Part shown: one piece after another, positions 34,895 to 48,302 of the stretch
How the letters are laid out: the number at the start of each line of letters is the position of its first letter
Numbering within the stretch: position 1 is the first letter of the stretch
NCBI GenBank assembly: GCA_013397865.1
Contig: VZTI01002590.1
Coordinates: 1 to 64,000, forward strand
Length of the DNA: 64,000 nt
Reading direction: 5' to 3'
From: Struthidea cinerea
Lineage: Eukaryota; Chordata; Aves; Passeriformes; Corcoracidae
Position numbers and translations under genes: made by a program
The notes under the pieces: model-generated
The model's database searches: none
The model's input: the letters and a program-made list of their open reading frames with translations, nothing else
Told to the model about the DNA's origin: nothing

Positions 34895-37729
34895 AAACTA
34901 TGCAAACTAGAAATGGGTCTTCTTAAAAAACTTTTGTATTTCAAATTTTCCTTTTGTCTTAGACCAAGACAAAATGTTGACGTTCATAAACAATGAATTA
35001 ACTTTCACAGTTTAATTAAGCTAAGTGATTTTTTTTTTTTTAATGTTAGCAAGTAGGAAGATTTTGCTTGCTTGGTAGTTCAAACTACTGCAGAGTTTTG
35101 GGTTGTTTTGTTTGTTTGTTTTAGAAAAGAAAAAGAAAAATGAAATTCAAGATACATGAGGATTAAATCATATTTCCTTAGAGTGCCATGATTCCTCATG
35201 AGTGCTTTATATCATATTCTTAACTTTGTTCTCCTGTGAAAAAATTATATTTTATATCATGTACTCTCTAGCTTACAGGGGAAAAGCTAATACAACATGA
35301 ATAATGTAAAAGCTAAAAGCCCCTCATCCCCCAAACCAAAGAAATCATTCCCAGCAAAGAATAAGGGGCCCGTCTGCACATCCAACTTGGAGGGGGAAAA
35401 AAAAGTAGATGTCAACCTAAACTAAAATTTCAGGACAATTTAAGTTTTCTACAGGAAATTACTGATTTTCAAGGAGCTGCATTTTCAGAGGGAAAAGTCC
35501 CAACATAACATGACAGATTTGATATGTCTGTCACTAAAAACCCAGCACTCAGAAGTGTAATTCTCAAGAGACTTGTAATCTTAATTGTTTCAGTACAGAC
35601 ACACAGCTAATGTGCATATTATTTCCCTCTGCAGCTCAAGCTACTCATTTGCCTTCCTTCTGTTTTGAGACTATTCAGAATATACATGATCCTCCAACTC
35701 AGAAATCTCACATTTTCCAAAAGCAGAGAAAAGAAACCCACAAATCCATACAACCAAAGAACACATAATTTTTCCAAGGCGTATATGTTTTGAATGCCTA
35801 CTGGCTGTTGAAGTCATACAGGCAATTAAAATAACCTTGCAGAAATCTCTTTTCCTTGCTGCATCTTATGTACCAGATACTCTATTTTTTTCTGCAGCAA
35901 AGTCAGAAGTTTCATACTTGCAACCAGACTTTACATAGACTTCTATCCTTGTGTCTCCCAGAAGCAGTGCACTGTGATACTACAGTTGGCACTACCTGGA
36001 CTTAAAAGAGAAGATGAGACACTAAACATGAGATAACTTGTTCTACTTTTTAAATCTAGCTGTATGCTTATATGTATATACTGAAGAAATCAGAAGGCAT
36101 TGTGAGCACATTGAAAAACCTATAAAATGGCATCTATACACAACAAATGCACATGCAGAAAGAAGGTATGTTTTGTGCAAGAGGTTACATAATCCCAAAA
36201 TTATACTAAATATAGGAAAGACACCAGTCAGATTTACAGCCACTTTTCAAGTTATCTGTCACAAGCCATGTTCTCTGATACACACTCCACATCTCCCCCA
36301 GATGTAGGTGAAATCAGTGTTACGGTTGTCGACTAGCACACCCAAAAGATAACAATTAAAAGAATTTACACTGCTTCTGCAAATGTAATAATACCTCTTG
36401 AGCAGATACAATTTTGATACAAATTTTAAATACATAGTCACATCATTTAACATGAAACTCAGTATTTAATTTTTACCCAAATCATTTAATGGGTGACCTC
36501 ATGCCTTATTTGCTGCGCACTGTTGAACTGTGCATTGGGAAAGAATTATCAGGTCCCGCCATGAGCTGTTTGGAGCATGCATGGCAGTAGTGCCAGAGTG
36601 CTTACCAATTCTAATTATTTTCCACAGGCCTGCATTGAGACAAGGATCTATTATTATCCCCATTACACACAAAGTGAGTTAAGACAAACAGGGTATAAGG
36701 TCAAAGTATTTGCTTGTTTTGGATACCTATTTGAGATGGATAGGATGTGATTATTTGCTATTGTATATCTCTTCACATTCCCAAATCAGAGTACTCATTA
36801 ATAAATTTAGTTAAAGGGCTCAAGGACAGAGCTAAAAACCATGAGGATTAGCTCTTCCTCTTACCTCATCCTGTTCTCATTAGTCAGGCTTGCCAAGACT
36901 TCTCTGCCCAGATACCACTGTTTTCCCTTGTGAGCTGCTCTAAGTTTCTGATGTCCCTTTTCCAGCCTACTCCATTCACACCTTGTCACTAACTGAATTC
37001 CTATCTTGCCATAGCATAACGTGATTCTCTTTCCTCTGTCCTACCTTTCTTTCATCAAAGGAACCTTCATTGTTTTCCCTGCATTTCCATTCTATTATGA
37101 GACTCATCTTCCTTCTCCCTGCAGGACTGATCCTAGTCTTTTATCCTTTGCCCTCAATCTCTCTGTAAATCTGTGTATTAATCAAAGTTTTCACAGTTAT
37201 AGATGTTATTTTGAAATATGATAAACATAACAGACAATTGACAACTGCTATCTTCATTAAATTTGAGCACAAGGAAGCCAAGTGACTGTCACACGGGGTA
37301 TCGTGCTAAAGAGATCACAGAGATATCTGCAAACTTAGAGGACTAATGTCTTCATTAGAAAAACAGTGGCTTCTTTAATATATTTCCCAAAGCATCAAGA
37401 GAAAGCCTACCTATAAAAGCATCATCAATATTTGTAAAAGCCTTTAAAAGTTTTATGGGAAAGATATCTAGATGTGCAAATACTCTCATTTGTAAGCATA
37501 TTGAGGCAATCAGGAGTTATGCATTCTTTGCTGGCCAGCAAAGAAGCAATAAAGCAAAGATAAGCATACTTTCAAAGCAAATATTCCCACAGCTAAGTAC
37601 AAACTGTGAGTTACAACGGCATAATCAACTATTAGAGAAAGCCTTATATCAAATACGAAGTCTGCAAAGCTGAATTTTTTTACAAGTATATTCAAGTAAA
37701 AGCTGCTATTAGTCTATGACATACCTTAG
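34895..37729. other. repeat-poor non-coding stretch
   Basis: No gene, CR1, SINE or LTR is recognised. It holds T-runs (13 T at 35029-35041), a short TTTG repeat near 35105-35120, and a pyrimidine-rich portion at about 36850-37170. Confidence 0.5.
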
Positions 37730-37894
37730 AGAACTCTACACCATAATCTTAATAGAAAACGAAGGCAAATGGCCTTGAATAAATCCGAGTCTGATTACCG
37801 CCATCACAGTGAAAGCCAAGACCATGGCAAACAATCCCAGAGGCAAACACTCCAAACCATGAAGCTTAAGTTCTTCAGCCTGTTCTAATCCCAG
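37730..37894. other. conserved-looking or exon-like segment open on both strands
   Basis: The plus strand is open for 52 codons from 37730 to a TAA at 37886; the minus strand is open for 52 codons from 37894 to a TAG at 37736. The plus frame is hydrophilic and basic ('NRKRRQMALNKSESDYRHH' then a Q/K-rich run). The minus frame contains a membrane-helix-like run ('LGLFAMVLAFTVMAVIR'). Three CpGs survive within about 45 bp (37760-37805) where neighbours have almost none. A donor-like GCG/GTAATC occurs on the minus strand at about 37802. Either a small exon or a conserved non-coding element would fit, and I cannot tell which. No protein family is recognised, and the frame length alone is not significant. 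Confidence 0.25.
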
Positions 37895-40800
37895 TCAGTA
37901 GTTAAGAGATTTTTACTGTAGTAATGACAAAATAACCCAAGCTATTCCCCACACCAAGTCCACTTTTCCAGTATTTCAAGAGCAGCACAGCACTGAACAT
38001 TGCTGGAAGTTTTTATTCCTTCTAATGGACTATTCTAAGGACTCAACTATCTTTGAAAACCATACCCTGTAGTTTAGACTATAGGATTCAAACCACAAAG
38101 GGTGACAAAGATTGACATTTCATACTCTATGCTGGCATTACTGCAGTGATATTATACCCAAAGCTCCTACAGACACCTATACAATGCTTGTATTTCTTTA
38201 TGAAGACAAACTACTAATTTATGTTAAACTCACCTTTTATAGTCTATTCCTTCACATGATAGCATTATTCTGCTTTCTGAAGCCATAACAATACACCAAG
38301 ATGTAATTTACCCGTAGGAAGTGTAAAGTAACACAAACTCTTTACCTGACTCCAGGGAATAGCTCAAAACCTTTTTCGAAGGTTTGACAATGACTTACCC
38401 AAATCCTACCCGAATTTAAGAAAAGTAGTCCTAAATCACTCTAAACCAGAAAATCCTGTTCTTATATTTCCCTTCATATTCCTATGCCAAGACACAAGCT
38501 TACAACACAAGATTTTGGAATTAGTAGCTGTTTAAACCCTCAACCTGCCTGTACATGATTACTGCAGATGACCTCCAAAAAAAAAACAATCCAAACCCCA
38601 ACAATAAAGACCCAGAAGCAGAAGCACCTGGTGCTGCAGCAATTCTGTCACAATGATCTGGAATGGGTCACCCCATAGATGAGATTATTCATTAGCATAC
38701 AATAATATTGGATGAAAATAAAAACTAAGGGTCAAATTTTGGTCCTATTTACAGCACTGTAAATGTCTACTAGACTGAGTAAGAGCAAAACAGAGGCAGA
38801 AATGTTACCCTGTTGACTGCAAAAGTAAATATTCCTATGAACCAATGGAAGGTGATCTATACTTTTGACAAAATTGTCCCCTATTAAAGAACCAGTCTTT
38901 GTTCATACTGCCCACTTTGTGATTTTAAAAGTGATACACACTTTAGGAATAATATTTTGCGCACTGATTAAGATCAGAACAGCTATTTGACAATATTGAT
39001 TATCAGAATAAAGGTGACATAATGAGCCTGAATTGTTAAGGATTGATTAAACAGAGCTGCTAAAGAGCTTTCCTTTCCCATTCTCCTCACATCTGCATGA
39101 TATGAGCAGACGTCTGATTTACTGGTATGATCAACTTTTTCCTTCTGTGCTAGAGATTTTACTCATAATATATATATATAGAAAGGAAAATTAATAAATG
39201 CACTATATTTTCCCCCTCTAAAAATACTGTCTTACATTTAAATAAACAGTCTGAGTTGCACAATTTTAGCAGGAAGTCTGTATTCAGCACTATAAAAAAT
39301 CAGGCCAACCCTTTCAGCATCCTATATTTAGGTTAAGCTTTGCATATTTTAAATTGTTCACTTTTATTTCATTAATGGAGTGAGTACTAAAAATCCAGCA
39401 AACCCAAACCATTCAATTTTTGACAATTATCCCCATGTATTTTCCTCCATCACTCTTAAACTAAAAGAACCCAATAAAGGCAACGTACAATGAATTTTGG
39501 TAAACATACTCTACATTTTCGCACACTGATAGACAAGTTATTCAGTGAGAACAGGGAAATACCAGTTTGTTGTCCGCTGAGGATGCTTTATATCATGTTA
39601 TGAATTGAGACTTCTCATTTTCCGAAGCTGCTGTGCTTTGTAATGTAAATGCACTAATGAAAGCAACGTCTCATGACTGCAGATGAATTACATTACATGA
39701 GTGAGAATAACTACTGCTATTCAAACAAATGAATTTGGTGACTTCGGCACAATTTATATAATGATAAATATAAGCAGCTGGTGCAGGTGTTCTCAGACAG
39801 TAGAACATACTTCTTTACTTTTTCAATTTTACTAATTTTTCTGCATAATATCTTGCATAGTCATGTGCAGTGAGAAGATATGAGTAAGGTTATGTTCTGA
39901 AGAAGCTAGTTGATGTGAAAAGTAACTTGTAAGTATAGGAAAATTATGGAAATTTTCCATGGAAACATTATTATTTAAAATTATTAACATCATTATTACT
40001 ATTATTATAGAAATTGAGAGGTTATAAGGCTTTGAGGTGACAGGAATAAAAGATATACCTTTGGAAATGTAAACATTGATTATGTAAATGAGAAAGAGTA
40101 AAGTGTAAAACCAAATTCTTACACTAAGAAATAATAAAGATGATATCGTTTAAGTACTAGTAGCTCAAGACTGGTGCTGTTTGCTCTGTTAAATACAGCC
40201 ATAGTCTGAGGATCAATTTATATGCATGGGGAAAATAAAATAGGAAAAAATAACACAAATTCTAAATCCCTAAAATTATTCATAACTGAATTTTTAAAGC
40301 ATTTCATTTATTTGTGCATATAGTTTTGAAGCACAGTTTATTAATATTTGATATCCTTACTACACTAGAAAGAGACAGAGATCTACAAATCTGTGCCTGA
40401 CAAAGAGATATTACTAATCCCATCTTCCTCCTGGCCTTTTCATAACAGAGCCCTCCACCGACATGCATATGAAAATAATGTACAAGCCCAGTGGTTGTTG
40501 AGATAATACATTTAAGTCTTAATTACAAATAGTCATACTTTATCACAGGCTAATTCAGAAGCTAACTTTAATATTCCATTCAAAAAAACAGGTTTTTTTT
40601 TCAATTGTTAAAAGTGCCAGATCTGCACAGAGAAGAAATTAAAAAACAATCAAACAAACTGGTTTTTAGAGCATTCTCTGTACATTCTTTTCTATTTACT
40701 ACAAAGCAATACAACTTCATTTTTATCTGTTTCAGACTACTTCGGTGATGGAAGCACTACTCTACTTTTGTATCCCCACTTAGCAGAATTCATGTATCTA

Positions 40801-43002
40801 TGTGGAATGATTTTCTGCTTTCATTTTCTTTGTCCCACTTACGAAATATATTTTCTATCATCTTCTATTTCATCTTTTATTGCAAAATGTCATCATAGAT
40901 CCCACATGTCTATGTCTATATAGACATCTGCAGGCACAATGCAGTGAAGTATTTTTTTCACTGGAATTTGTAATGCTTGATAATAAGAATATTTCAGAGA
41001 GGCTGCTTGGTTTTGACATAGCCTTGACAACTACAAATGCTTCTGATGAAAGCCTGCTTGGTTTCCCTCAAGCTCATATGGCTGAACTTTTGGTACATGA
41101 CTTTATAAAGCATTAGTTCCCACTGGAAACTAAAAGGAAAATATTTATATGAGATATAGGAAGGAGGAGGAGGAGGCAGAAGAAACGTGGGTGGAATGCT
41201 GGTCACAGGCAAGTGGCAATATAATACAACCAGTGAAGGAAGAAAGACAAAGAAATGGGGAAAATAGTGATCAGGCATGAAGGCAACAAACTTAACCTTG
41301 TGTTTGTAAATGTCGGACAAGATCCAAGGCAGGGGAAGAAGGGTGATATAGCTTTGCAAAGGTGCAAGTATTTCACAGGACTTATGAAACAGATGTTACC
41401 ACTGCATCTGAACCTGTGTTTTAAACTCAGACCTGAGCCTGTCCAAACTTGACATTTAGTTCTCAGCTAAAACAAAACATAACATAAAAATACGTGCAAA
41501 CTAAATTCTAGGAAGCCTGGAAGCTGCTCCAAATTAAGCTTCTCGGTTGTTTATCTTTTTAAACACATCTTTTTTTAATATGAGAATGTCTGTCTGTTTA
41601 TGATTTTTATTGACGTATATCTTCATTATTGGGACGTTATAGTTTTCTCTAATGAAAAATGAAGTCAATTTGAGTTTTGTCTAAAACAAAATTGGCCTAT
41701 TAATCTAATTTTTAATTGTATAAGAAGACATTACTGTGTTTGATTATGCATATGATGGTGATTTACTCTTTTACAATAATTTCTTTTCATATTGCCACCT
41801 TTTTTCACTTACTTGAAGGAAAGAAGGGATGTAAAAGCATGGACATTAAGTTATTTGCCCTGATATTTTTCCTCTTTCACCAGTTTTTATGGGCATATCT
41901 CATGTACCTTCAACGGTTTTACTGAAAGCATTTCCGATTGATCCTGAAAGTAGTGAAAAGAGTGGAGTGCAAATAATTCCATTGTCACTATATTTTTTTA
42001 AAGTCACATAAAAATTGTTTCTTCCCAACATTCTTTGAGAGAAGGAAAGAATTTTCTTTTTTTCTTGTGGTGGTGGTTTTTCAGCTTCCTTATATATCAA
42101 ATTCCCTGTAGATAACAGCCCTGTAAATTGAAGTCTAGCTGAAACAGAGAGACAGAATGGTTTCCTCTCTTTGGAAGTAGAAAACTCGTTTCTTAGGTTT
42201 TTGGGGGTTTGTTGATTGTTTTGGGTTGTTTTTTTCTTCACTTCACACACATTAATGTTAAATTACCTAGTGTAGAAGCATTCCAACTTCAGTCCTTTTT
42301 GATGGTAAGAGTTAATGGTTATTATTCAGACATTTTACTCAGTTATTAGATTTGGAGTTCAGTAATTTAAATAGTCACTGCAGTAATCTCTCTGTAGCAA
42401 TTTATGCAGTGCTGTTACATTAAATTCATGGATATGGAGCATGTAAATATTCCAATGAGATCAGACTGTACTTAAGAAGCTTCAGGAGGTGAGGTTGGCC
42501 ATTTGAATATAAAAAACTATGAGAATTAAGAAACCTTTAATATATTTATGTTTTAATTAATAAACATTGTTTGCACCACTTTTAATTCTCCTCCACAGAA
42601 CTAATCCTATTATGCAGTCAGAAGTACTTCCAAATGAAATGTTTGGTTCTACAATCAGAATGTTTGCAATCGCCACATCTATCCCCAGCAGAGGGTACTT
42701 CAGGATAAGATGAATTTGCATTTTTAAAAAATCGAGGTGATTTTGACATGATATGCTATACCTAGAACAAATATATTTTAGAATCAACTGTCCCCAGTCC
42801 ATTACCAGCCCAAAGTTTTTGATTACTATTATACATGGTCTCAATCAAGAGTCATGAATGGATGTGAATTTTACTGTTTATAGGTGTAGGTTTTTATGTC
42901 TTGCAACTCCTGCTGCACTAGAAAAGTTTGGAAGAAATGTTTAACATGGCTGGAGAGGGACTTAAATGTGGAGGACCTAAAAATGAAATCCAAACAGCTG
43001 GC
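37895..43002. other. repeat-poor non-coding stretch
   Basis: No CR1, SINE or LTR is recognised. It includes a 13-bp AT dinucleotide run (39168-39180), an ATT-rich run near 39968-40010, and a GGA repeat at about 41158-41176. The segment at about 39570-39790 keeps four CpGs and looks conserved; it is treated under findings. Confidence 0.5.
39168..39180. repeat. short AT dinucleotide run
   Basis: An uninterrupted alternating AT tract of 13 bases. Confidence 0.9.
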
Positions 43003-43008
43003 TATAAA
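43003..43008 (+). promoter_or_regulatory. candidate TATA box
   Basis: TATAAA in the context GGCTATAAAATAAT lies 189 bp before the ATG of the signal-peptide-like frame at 43192. It would place transcription start near 43033. TATAAA is common by chance in AT-rich DNA, so the call depends on the exon being real. Confidence 0.25.
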
Positions 43009-43191
43009 ATAATTTAGAATTCTGGAGAACTAAGGATCTCAGCAACAGATACAACCTGAAGTATAAGGTGTGCAGAAACATATGATCCTCATCTAAAAAG
43101 AAAATACATTTGAAAGAAGAGGAGAAAGAGCTTTTTGACTACTTAGGAGTACAGATTAAGTGAACCACACTGCAGGCTTCCAGTAACAAGA

Positions 43192-43293
43192 ATGGTCCCA
43201 CTCTTTCCTGCCATCCTGGCACTATTGTCCCTCTGTCTCAACTTGAATCCAGCAACGCTGCACTTGCTCATTCAACCAGATGAAACTACACAG
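43192..43293 (+). CDS. putative signal-peptide first coding exon, unidentified
   Basis: An ATG in a good Kozak context (A at -3, G at +4) opens 34 codons ending exactly at a phase-0 CAG/GTAAAA splice-donor-like site (43291-43296). The first 22 residues look like a secretory signal: a short polar start, the hydrophobic core 'LFPAILALLSLCLNLNP', then a more polar stretch ending 'IQPDETTQ'. A TATAAA lies upstream at 43003, with one short upstream ORF (ATG at 43080, four codons). If real, it would be the first exon of a TATA-driven, secreted or membrane protein gene whose next exons are unseen. The frame stays open to 43569 without splicing (125 codons). I could not find a convincing second exon before the CR1 at 43.9 kb, and I do not recognise the protein. 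A chance arrangement is quite possible. Confidence 0.25.
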
Positions 43294-43880
43294 GTAAAAA
43301 TAAAATATAATACTTTAAAACAGGCAAGTACAAGAACCAGAAGTGATAGGAGGAAGCGCTTGGGAACATTGCTGTTGGAGAGGAGGATGGCAGACAAGGA
43401 CTGCTCCTTTTGGCTGCATCCTACGTTACAACAAAATCTCACCTTTAGTATTAGCAGAACAAACATGGTGTTTTTTCTTTCTAGTTTTTTTTTGCTTTTG
43501 GTAAATATTTGCAGATGTTTTCTATTTGGATGCTGTGAATACTTTACATTGTGCTATTATCTGAAATGAATAGATACGCGACTTCTCCTCCCCCATTCCT
43601 TTCTCTTGTTCTCCAGTACATAAGGCTACACCTCACTCAGTATGGCAGCCCCCACTGTCATTTTTCTTAGCAGCCTACAAACCATCAAGCTCAGGCTGTC
43701 ACTATCACACCCAAAGATTGAAAAAATCTCTATGCATGACCACTTAACTACATTGTTAAATCTTTTTCTATATACCCTCTGTCAATATTTCTGTATCTGG
43801 TTGGACACTGGCTGGTTCTTGAAAAGCTATTCTTTGAAAAAACTCTTCTGCCTCTTACCAGTTTCACTTGTTTTGCTCTC
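43294..43880. other. non-coding, possible intron start
   Basis: No further feature is recognised between the putative exon and the CR1 copy. The plus-strand frame at 43642-43893 partly runs into CR1 sequence and has no recognisable domain. Confidence 0.4.
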
Positions 43881-44197
43881 TATAACTACCTGAAGGGAGT
43901 AGCGACATGGGAGTTGGTGTCTGCTCTCAAGTAACAAGTGACAGGAGAGGAGAAACTGCCTCAAGTTGTGCCAGGGGAGTTTCAGACTCGATATTAGGAA
44001 AAAATGTCTTCACGGGGGAGGTTGTCAAGCCCTGGAACAGGCTGACCAGGGATTGAGTCACCATCCCTGGAGCTATTTAAAAGACACTTAGATGTGGCCC
44101 TTAGGGACACGGTTTAGTGGGGCACTTGGCAGCGGTGCGTTAACAGTTTACTCGATATTTGTAAAGGTCTCTTCACACCCAAATGATTCTATGATTC
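43881..44197 (+). mobile_element. CR1 LINE 3' fragment
   Basis: Forward CR1 blocks are present in order: 'TATAACTACCTGAAGGGAG', 'TCAAGTAACAAGTGACAGG', 'CTCAAGTTGTGCCAGGGGAG', 'GATATTAGGAAAAAATGTCT', 'GAGTCACCATCCCTGGAGCT', 'ATTTAAAAGACACTTAGATG' and 'AAATGATTCTATGATTC'. The copy covers about the last 315 bp of the consensus. The GGACTCGATGATCTTAAAGG block is degraded to a 'TTTACTCGATATTTGTAAAG' form. Confidence 0.92.
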
Positions 44198-47100
44198 AAA
44201 AATTCATCCACAAAAGTCCCTTTCTGTTATCATTTAAAGGCTTCCAAAAGCCTTCCCTGTCCATATTTTCTTAAAACAGTATTTGTGTTTGACACTTCCC
44301 CTAGACTGCCAGCAGGCAGGAAGCATTTTGTGGTTCCTGAACACTTTGGATAACATTTTGCAGATTGTGGATTCCACCTGCAGTTAAAGAAATGACAGCA
44401 TAAAATCTCCCCATTTTTCCAGATGGAAAATACTTTGTACACTGCGTTAGGAATGATTCTTCCTGTGATCTTTGAAGAAACCTATGATTTTTTTTCTCAT
44501 GGAATCTTTTACTATATTTTTCAGCACACAGTATGGATGATCTCCAGTACATTTCACAACACATCATACACATGCTGCAGGCATGAAAATATACAATTCT
44601 GTAATGAAACCTGCCTTACCCAACTAGTCAGGTCATGTTAAGTGGACACTTTTTTGGTGATATTCTTTTGCTAGAAGTGTTTTAGAACTTTAGTCCAGCA
44701 ATAAATTTGCAAAACGGCTGCAACACTGTCTTCTGGAGTCAAATGAGAATCATCACAGGCCTGAAGAAGATACAATCTTTACTGTGGCATACCCACGGCT
44801 TCGGTAGCTGAGTACTGGTGGCCCATAAAGAGCATTCTTTAACCTCGTGTAACAGAGACTATTTTAGAGGTCATTTATGCCACTTACTGCCAGCTGAAAC
44901 CTTATCTGTTGCTCTCTAACTTTTTTCCCAAACCTGCAGCTCTTCAGCTCCATTTGTTTCCCCTTCTCTACACATCACTCAAATCAGTTTGACATTTTCA
45001 GCAGCTACAAAACCTGCAGTATAAAAGTATAAAATCTATATGAAGTACCTCACAATACACATTTTAAATATGTGCTGTACCCATGTTTTCCCAGGCTCTC
45101 CAAGCAATTTTTTGCTAAATACTACATAGACATCCAACAATATTTGTGTAATGCTTCATTTTCCACAAATTTAATAAGGAAAGCAGGCCTCTCTACATTA
45201 CTTAAAGATCTTAAAGGGAGTTTAAATGTATGCTCTAATTAACAGTAGTCTAACATTTTGGACTAGCAATATAAATTGTTCAGGCTTTTTATTTTTTGCC
45301 CTTTTTTTTTTTTTTTTGGTGAGCAGCTTTTTCCCCTTCTTTTAATTTCAGTCACAAAGCATGAGAATCATGTGCTTGAACCCAGATACACAGTTCCAGT
45401 TTTCAGTCACTGTCTCCAGTCTCCAAGGAATACCAGCTAGCCTCCAGCTGCTGCTTGAAAAAGTCTCTCACTTGTAATCTCTATACAGCTACCAGCCCTG
45501 TGTGGTAGACACTCAGACACTCAAAGGTGTGTGAAATGGCAATAAGTGACACCTTCTGGAGAAATTAAGTTACCCTTTCATGAGAGCCTTCTAAAAAGTT
45601 GAGTAAGGGAAGCCTTGAGAGCCAAGGAGACTTTAGAGAGTCAACTAAAAAAGATTCATGGAGAGTAAATTTTTTGTAACTTATGTTAAAACAATGAAGC
45701 ATTCTGAAGAGCCCTATATATGGGAATATTAAGGTGCCTTCACTACTAGTACATGGAAAGATTTGCCCTCCATTTCATCCAGCTGTGTAACACTGTGAAT
45801 ATGTTTCCAAGCAGACACACAAACTTTCTTTCAAGAAAAGAGGAAGTGTTGCACCATAGTGTGTGTGTTGGTTACAGAAGAATACACAGCACAGATCCCA
45901 GATTTCTTGGCTTTCCTTCATTTCATGACATGACTGCCTTACTTTTCCAGACCATTTGTGCAGGTTTTATAAAAGCACCACTGCCATCAAGCCCTGCTGA
46001 CCCTTGGTGGAATATCCAAGTCGTGACAATAAAAGTAGGAAATTCTGCCAAGGTATTTCTCTGAATGACAAATCCTTGGCGGGACATTGTTATGGTCCTC
46101 TGTCAAAGAACCAATAAAAATTAACACACTGAAAAGAAGATAGAAACAAACATAAAGCATCATAATGGAAAACCCTTCTTTAAAATTGTGCAGTTAATAA
46201 CCTTGTAAATAACTCCGCATGGTCCCCTTGGTAGTAATTTTAACTAAGAAATAGCTAGAATTTTCAGTTTTCACTTCAGTTTTCTTCTTTTCTTAACAGG
46301 GTTACAAGGTAATCTCTTCCAGGTTAACAGTCAGCAGAGAACGGGAATATGAAAGTTACTCTGCATAATAGACAAGGTTAATACACAGTGCAGTGTATTC
46401 AGACTATATATTCGTATTTGGAGCTTTTTGAGTAATAAGATGTTATCCCTTACTTCTCTGTGACACAGGCTTTAGGGAAGATGCTTGGCATCTCAACTAC
46501 AGTGAAGACACTAAGTGATTTATATGAATGGGATGTTTTGTCCAGACCAGTGAATAATTAATTATTTCTCTCTTGAAGGATTTGGGCAGCAACAGTGTCA
46601 ACACTGAGGCTTCCAAGGCAGTAAGATTTTCTACTCAAATTAACCATTAGACATTTACTGAAACACCACAGTCTGATATTTTATTAGAAAAAGCTCAGTG
46701 TTATGGAAATCTAATTACCTTAAACAAAGTATAAATGACTAGATCCTTTAGCAATGCAACAAAGTACCACTGCATAGGTATGCGAGGTTCTATACACAAG
46801 CTGAGAAGATAACTGAACATTTCTGAGCTTGTCTGAGGCAGGTTTCTGAAACTGTCTTTTAAAACACTCCCCTCACTATCAAAATATGCTACTTTTCTGT
46901 CATGTATTGGGTTTCTAAGTCCTAAACAAAATACTACCTTATTGTTTTAGGAAAATAACTGAACTAAAAGAAGTTTAAAATTTTACAATTACACCTTTTA
47001 TTTTTTTTTCCCTCAGAAAATGCTTTTGCTACAAAAACTTATTATAGTAACCACTCAGCAGAAAAAGTACAAAAAATATGGAATTTATTACTATGATGCT

Positions 47101-48302
47101 ATTAATTAGTTCCATCACACAATGCTGCGTCCTTTTTCAAGTGAAACATTGTCTTTGAACTACTGTTACTTAGCTTTTATCCTGTTCTTTCAGTTAATGC
47201 TTTAGAATTTTATGCATTTGACCTAAGTTCTGCATTTTCTGTCATAAAAATCATGCACTGAATATTCTTGGGGGTTTAAGTTAGTTAATTTGAGTATAAT
47301 TAATTCCAGTATATGACTGTTCATGTAATTTGATATTTTAAATGAGGCTTCAATTGAATTGCAGGTCCTTTGGGAAGGTGGACTTCAGAACTGTTATTTT
47401 CAGAATTTCTGTGTTGCAAAAACATTTTTAAACTTGAAAGAAGTCAAAAGTTTGTATTGGTGGAATAAAATGGAAAGGCTTCAATAGAACACAGTTATGC
47501 TGTTTTGCTGTTTTATTACTTAGTATGACTTTACTAGCCACAAATGAAAGCCAGGTAAAAAAAATCCTTAAACATGATAATTTCAATATTTTTAGAGGAA
47601 TCTTCCTTTCTAAAGTCACTTTTCCAAATTAGTAACTCCAGAGGTAAATTATAAACAGTCAGTGCTGCTGTAGAATATAATTATCTGGAGAAAAAGAAAA
47701 ATCTGGGAAAAAAAGATTGCCAAAATGTTCAAGTAAACAGCTTAATCTCTTTCACCAAACTAAATGAAAATTTCAAGGCACCCATCAGAAAGCAAGTTTC
47801 TTCCATTATGTTCTGAACCTGAAATAGTATGAGAAGCCTTATTTTCCTAGATTGACACACTGACCTAAATATATCTGAGAAAAACACAAGGGACCTAGTG
47901 ACAGCAAGATATCACATAAATGAAAATGTCAACTTGCAACTTAGAATTCTAAGAAGAAAGGATGAACATTTCACCTTTCCCTGTAATCCCTTGAGATTCA
48001 ATAAGTATGATTTTGCCCCTAAATATTACTGAGTTGTAGCACATGAAGTAAAATCTCACCCACTATAATTAAATCTTATAGCCACTAAAATTTGAGATAA
48101 TGAAATTAAGTAACATGCCAGTTAAATAATCGTTATTTTAGTGTAACCCAGATGTTCCAAATAATGAAGATTTTGATTGGAAGACCAACATCCTTCTCCT
48201 GTAACTATTGCCAAAAATTATTATAAAAACTCCAAGACTATAAGGAGAGAAGAAATGTTGGAACCTTTAACTTGAAAACACGCTTACTCATTAATCTAAA
48301 AA
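44198..48302. other. AT-rich non-coding stretch
   Basis: No transposon is recognised. A T16 run lies at 45302-45317. The plus-strand frame at 44423-44641 follows an acceptor-like TTTTTCCAG and is cysteine-rich near its end, but it is also covered by an opposite-strand frame and shows no family I know. The frame at 45753-46064 has no recognisable domain either. Confidence 0.5.

Noticed and set aside
44423..44641. Acceptor-like site plus cysteine-rich frame as a second exon for the 43.2 kb candidate
   Set aside because: The frame joins in phase, but a minus-strand frame covers much of the same bases, the peptide matches no cysteine-rich family I know, and a CR1 insertion lies between.
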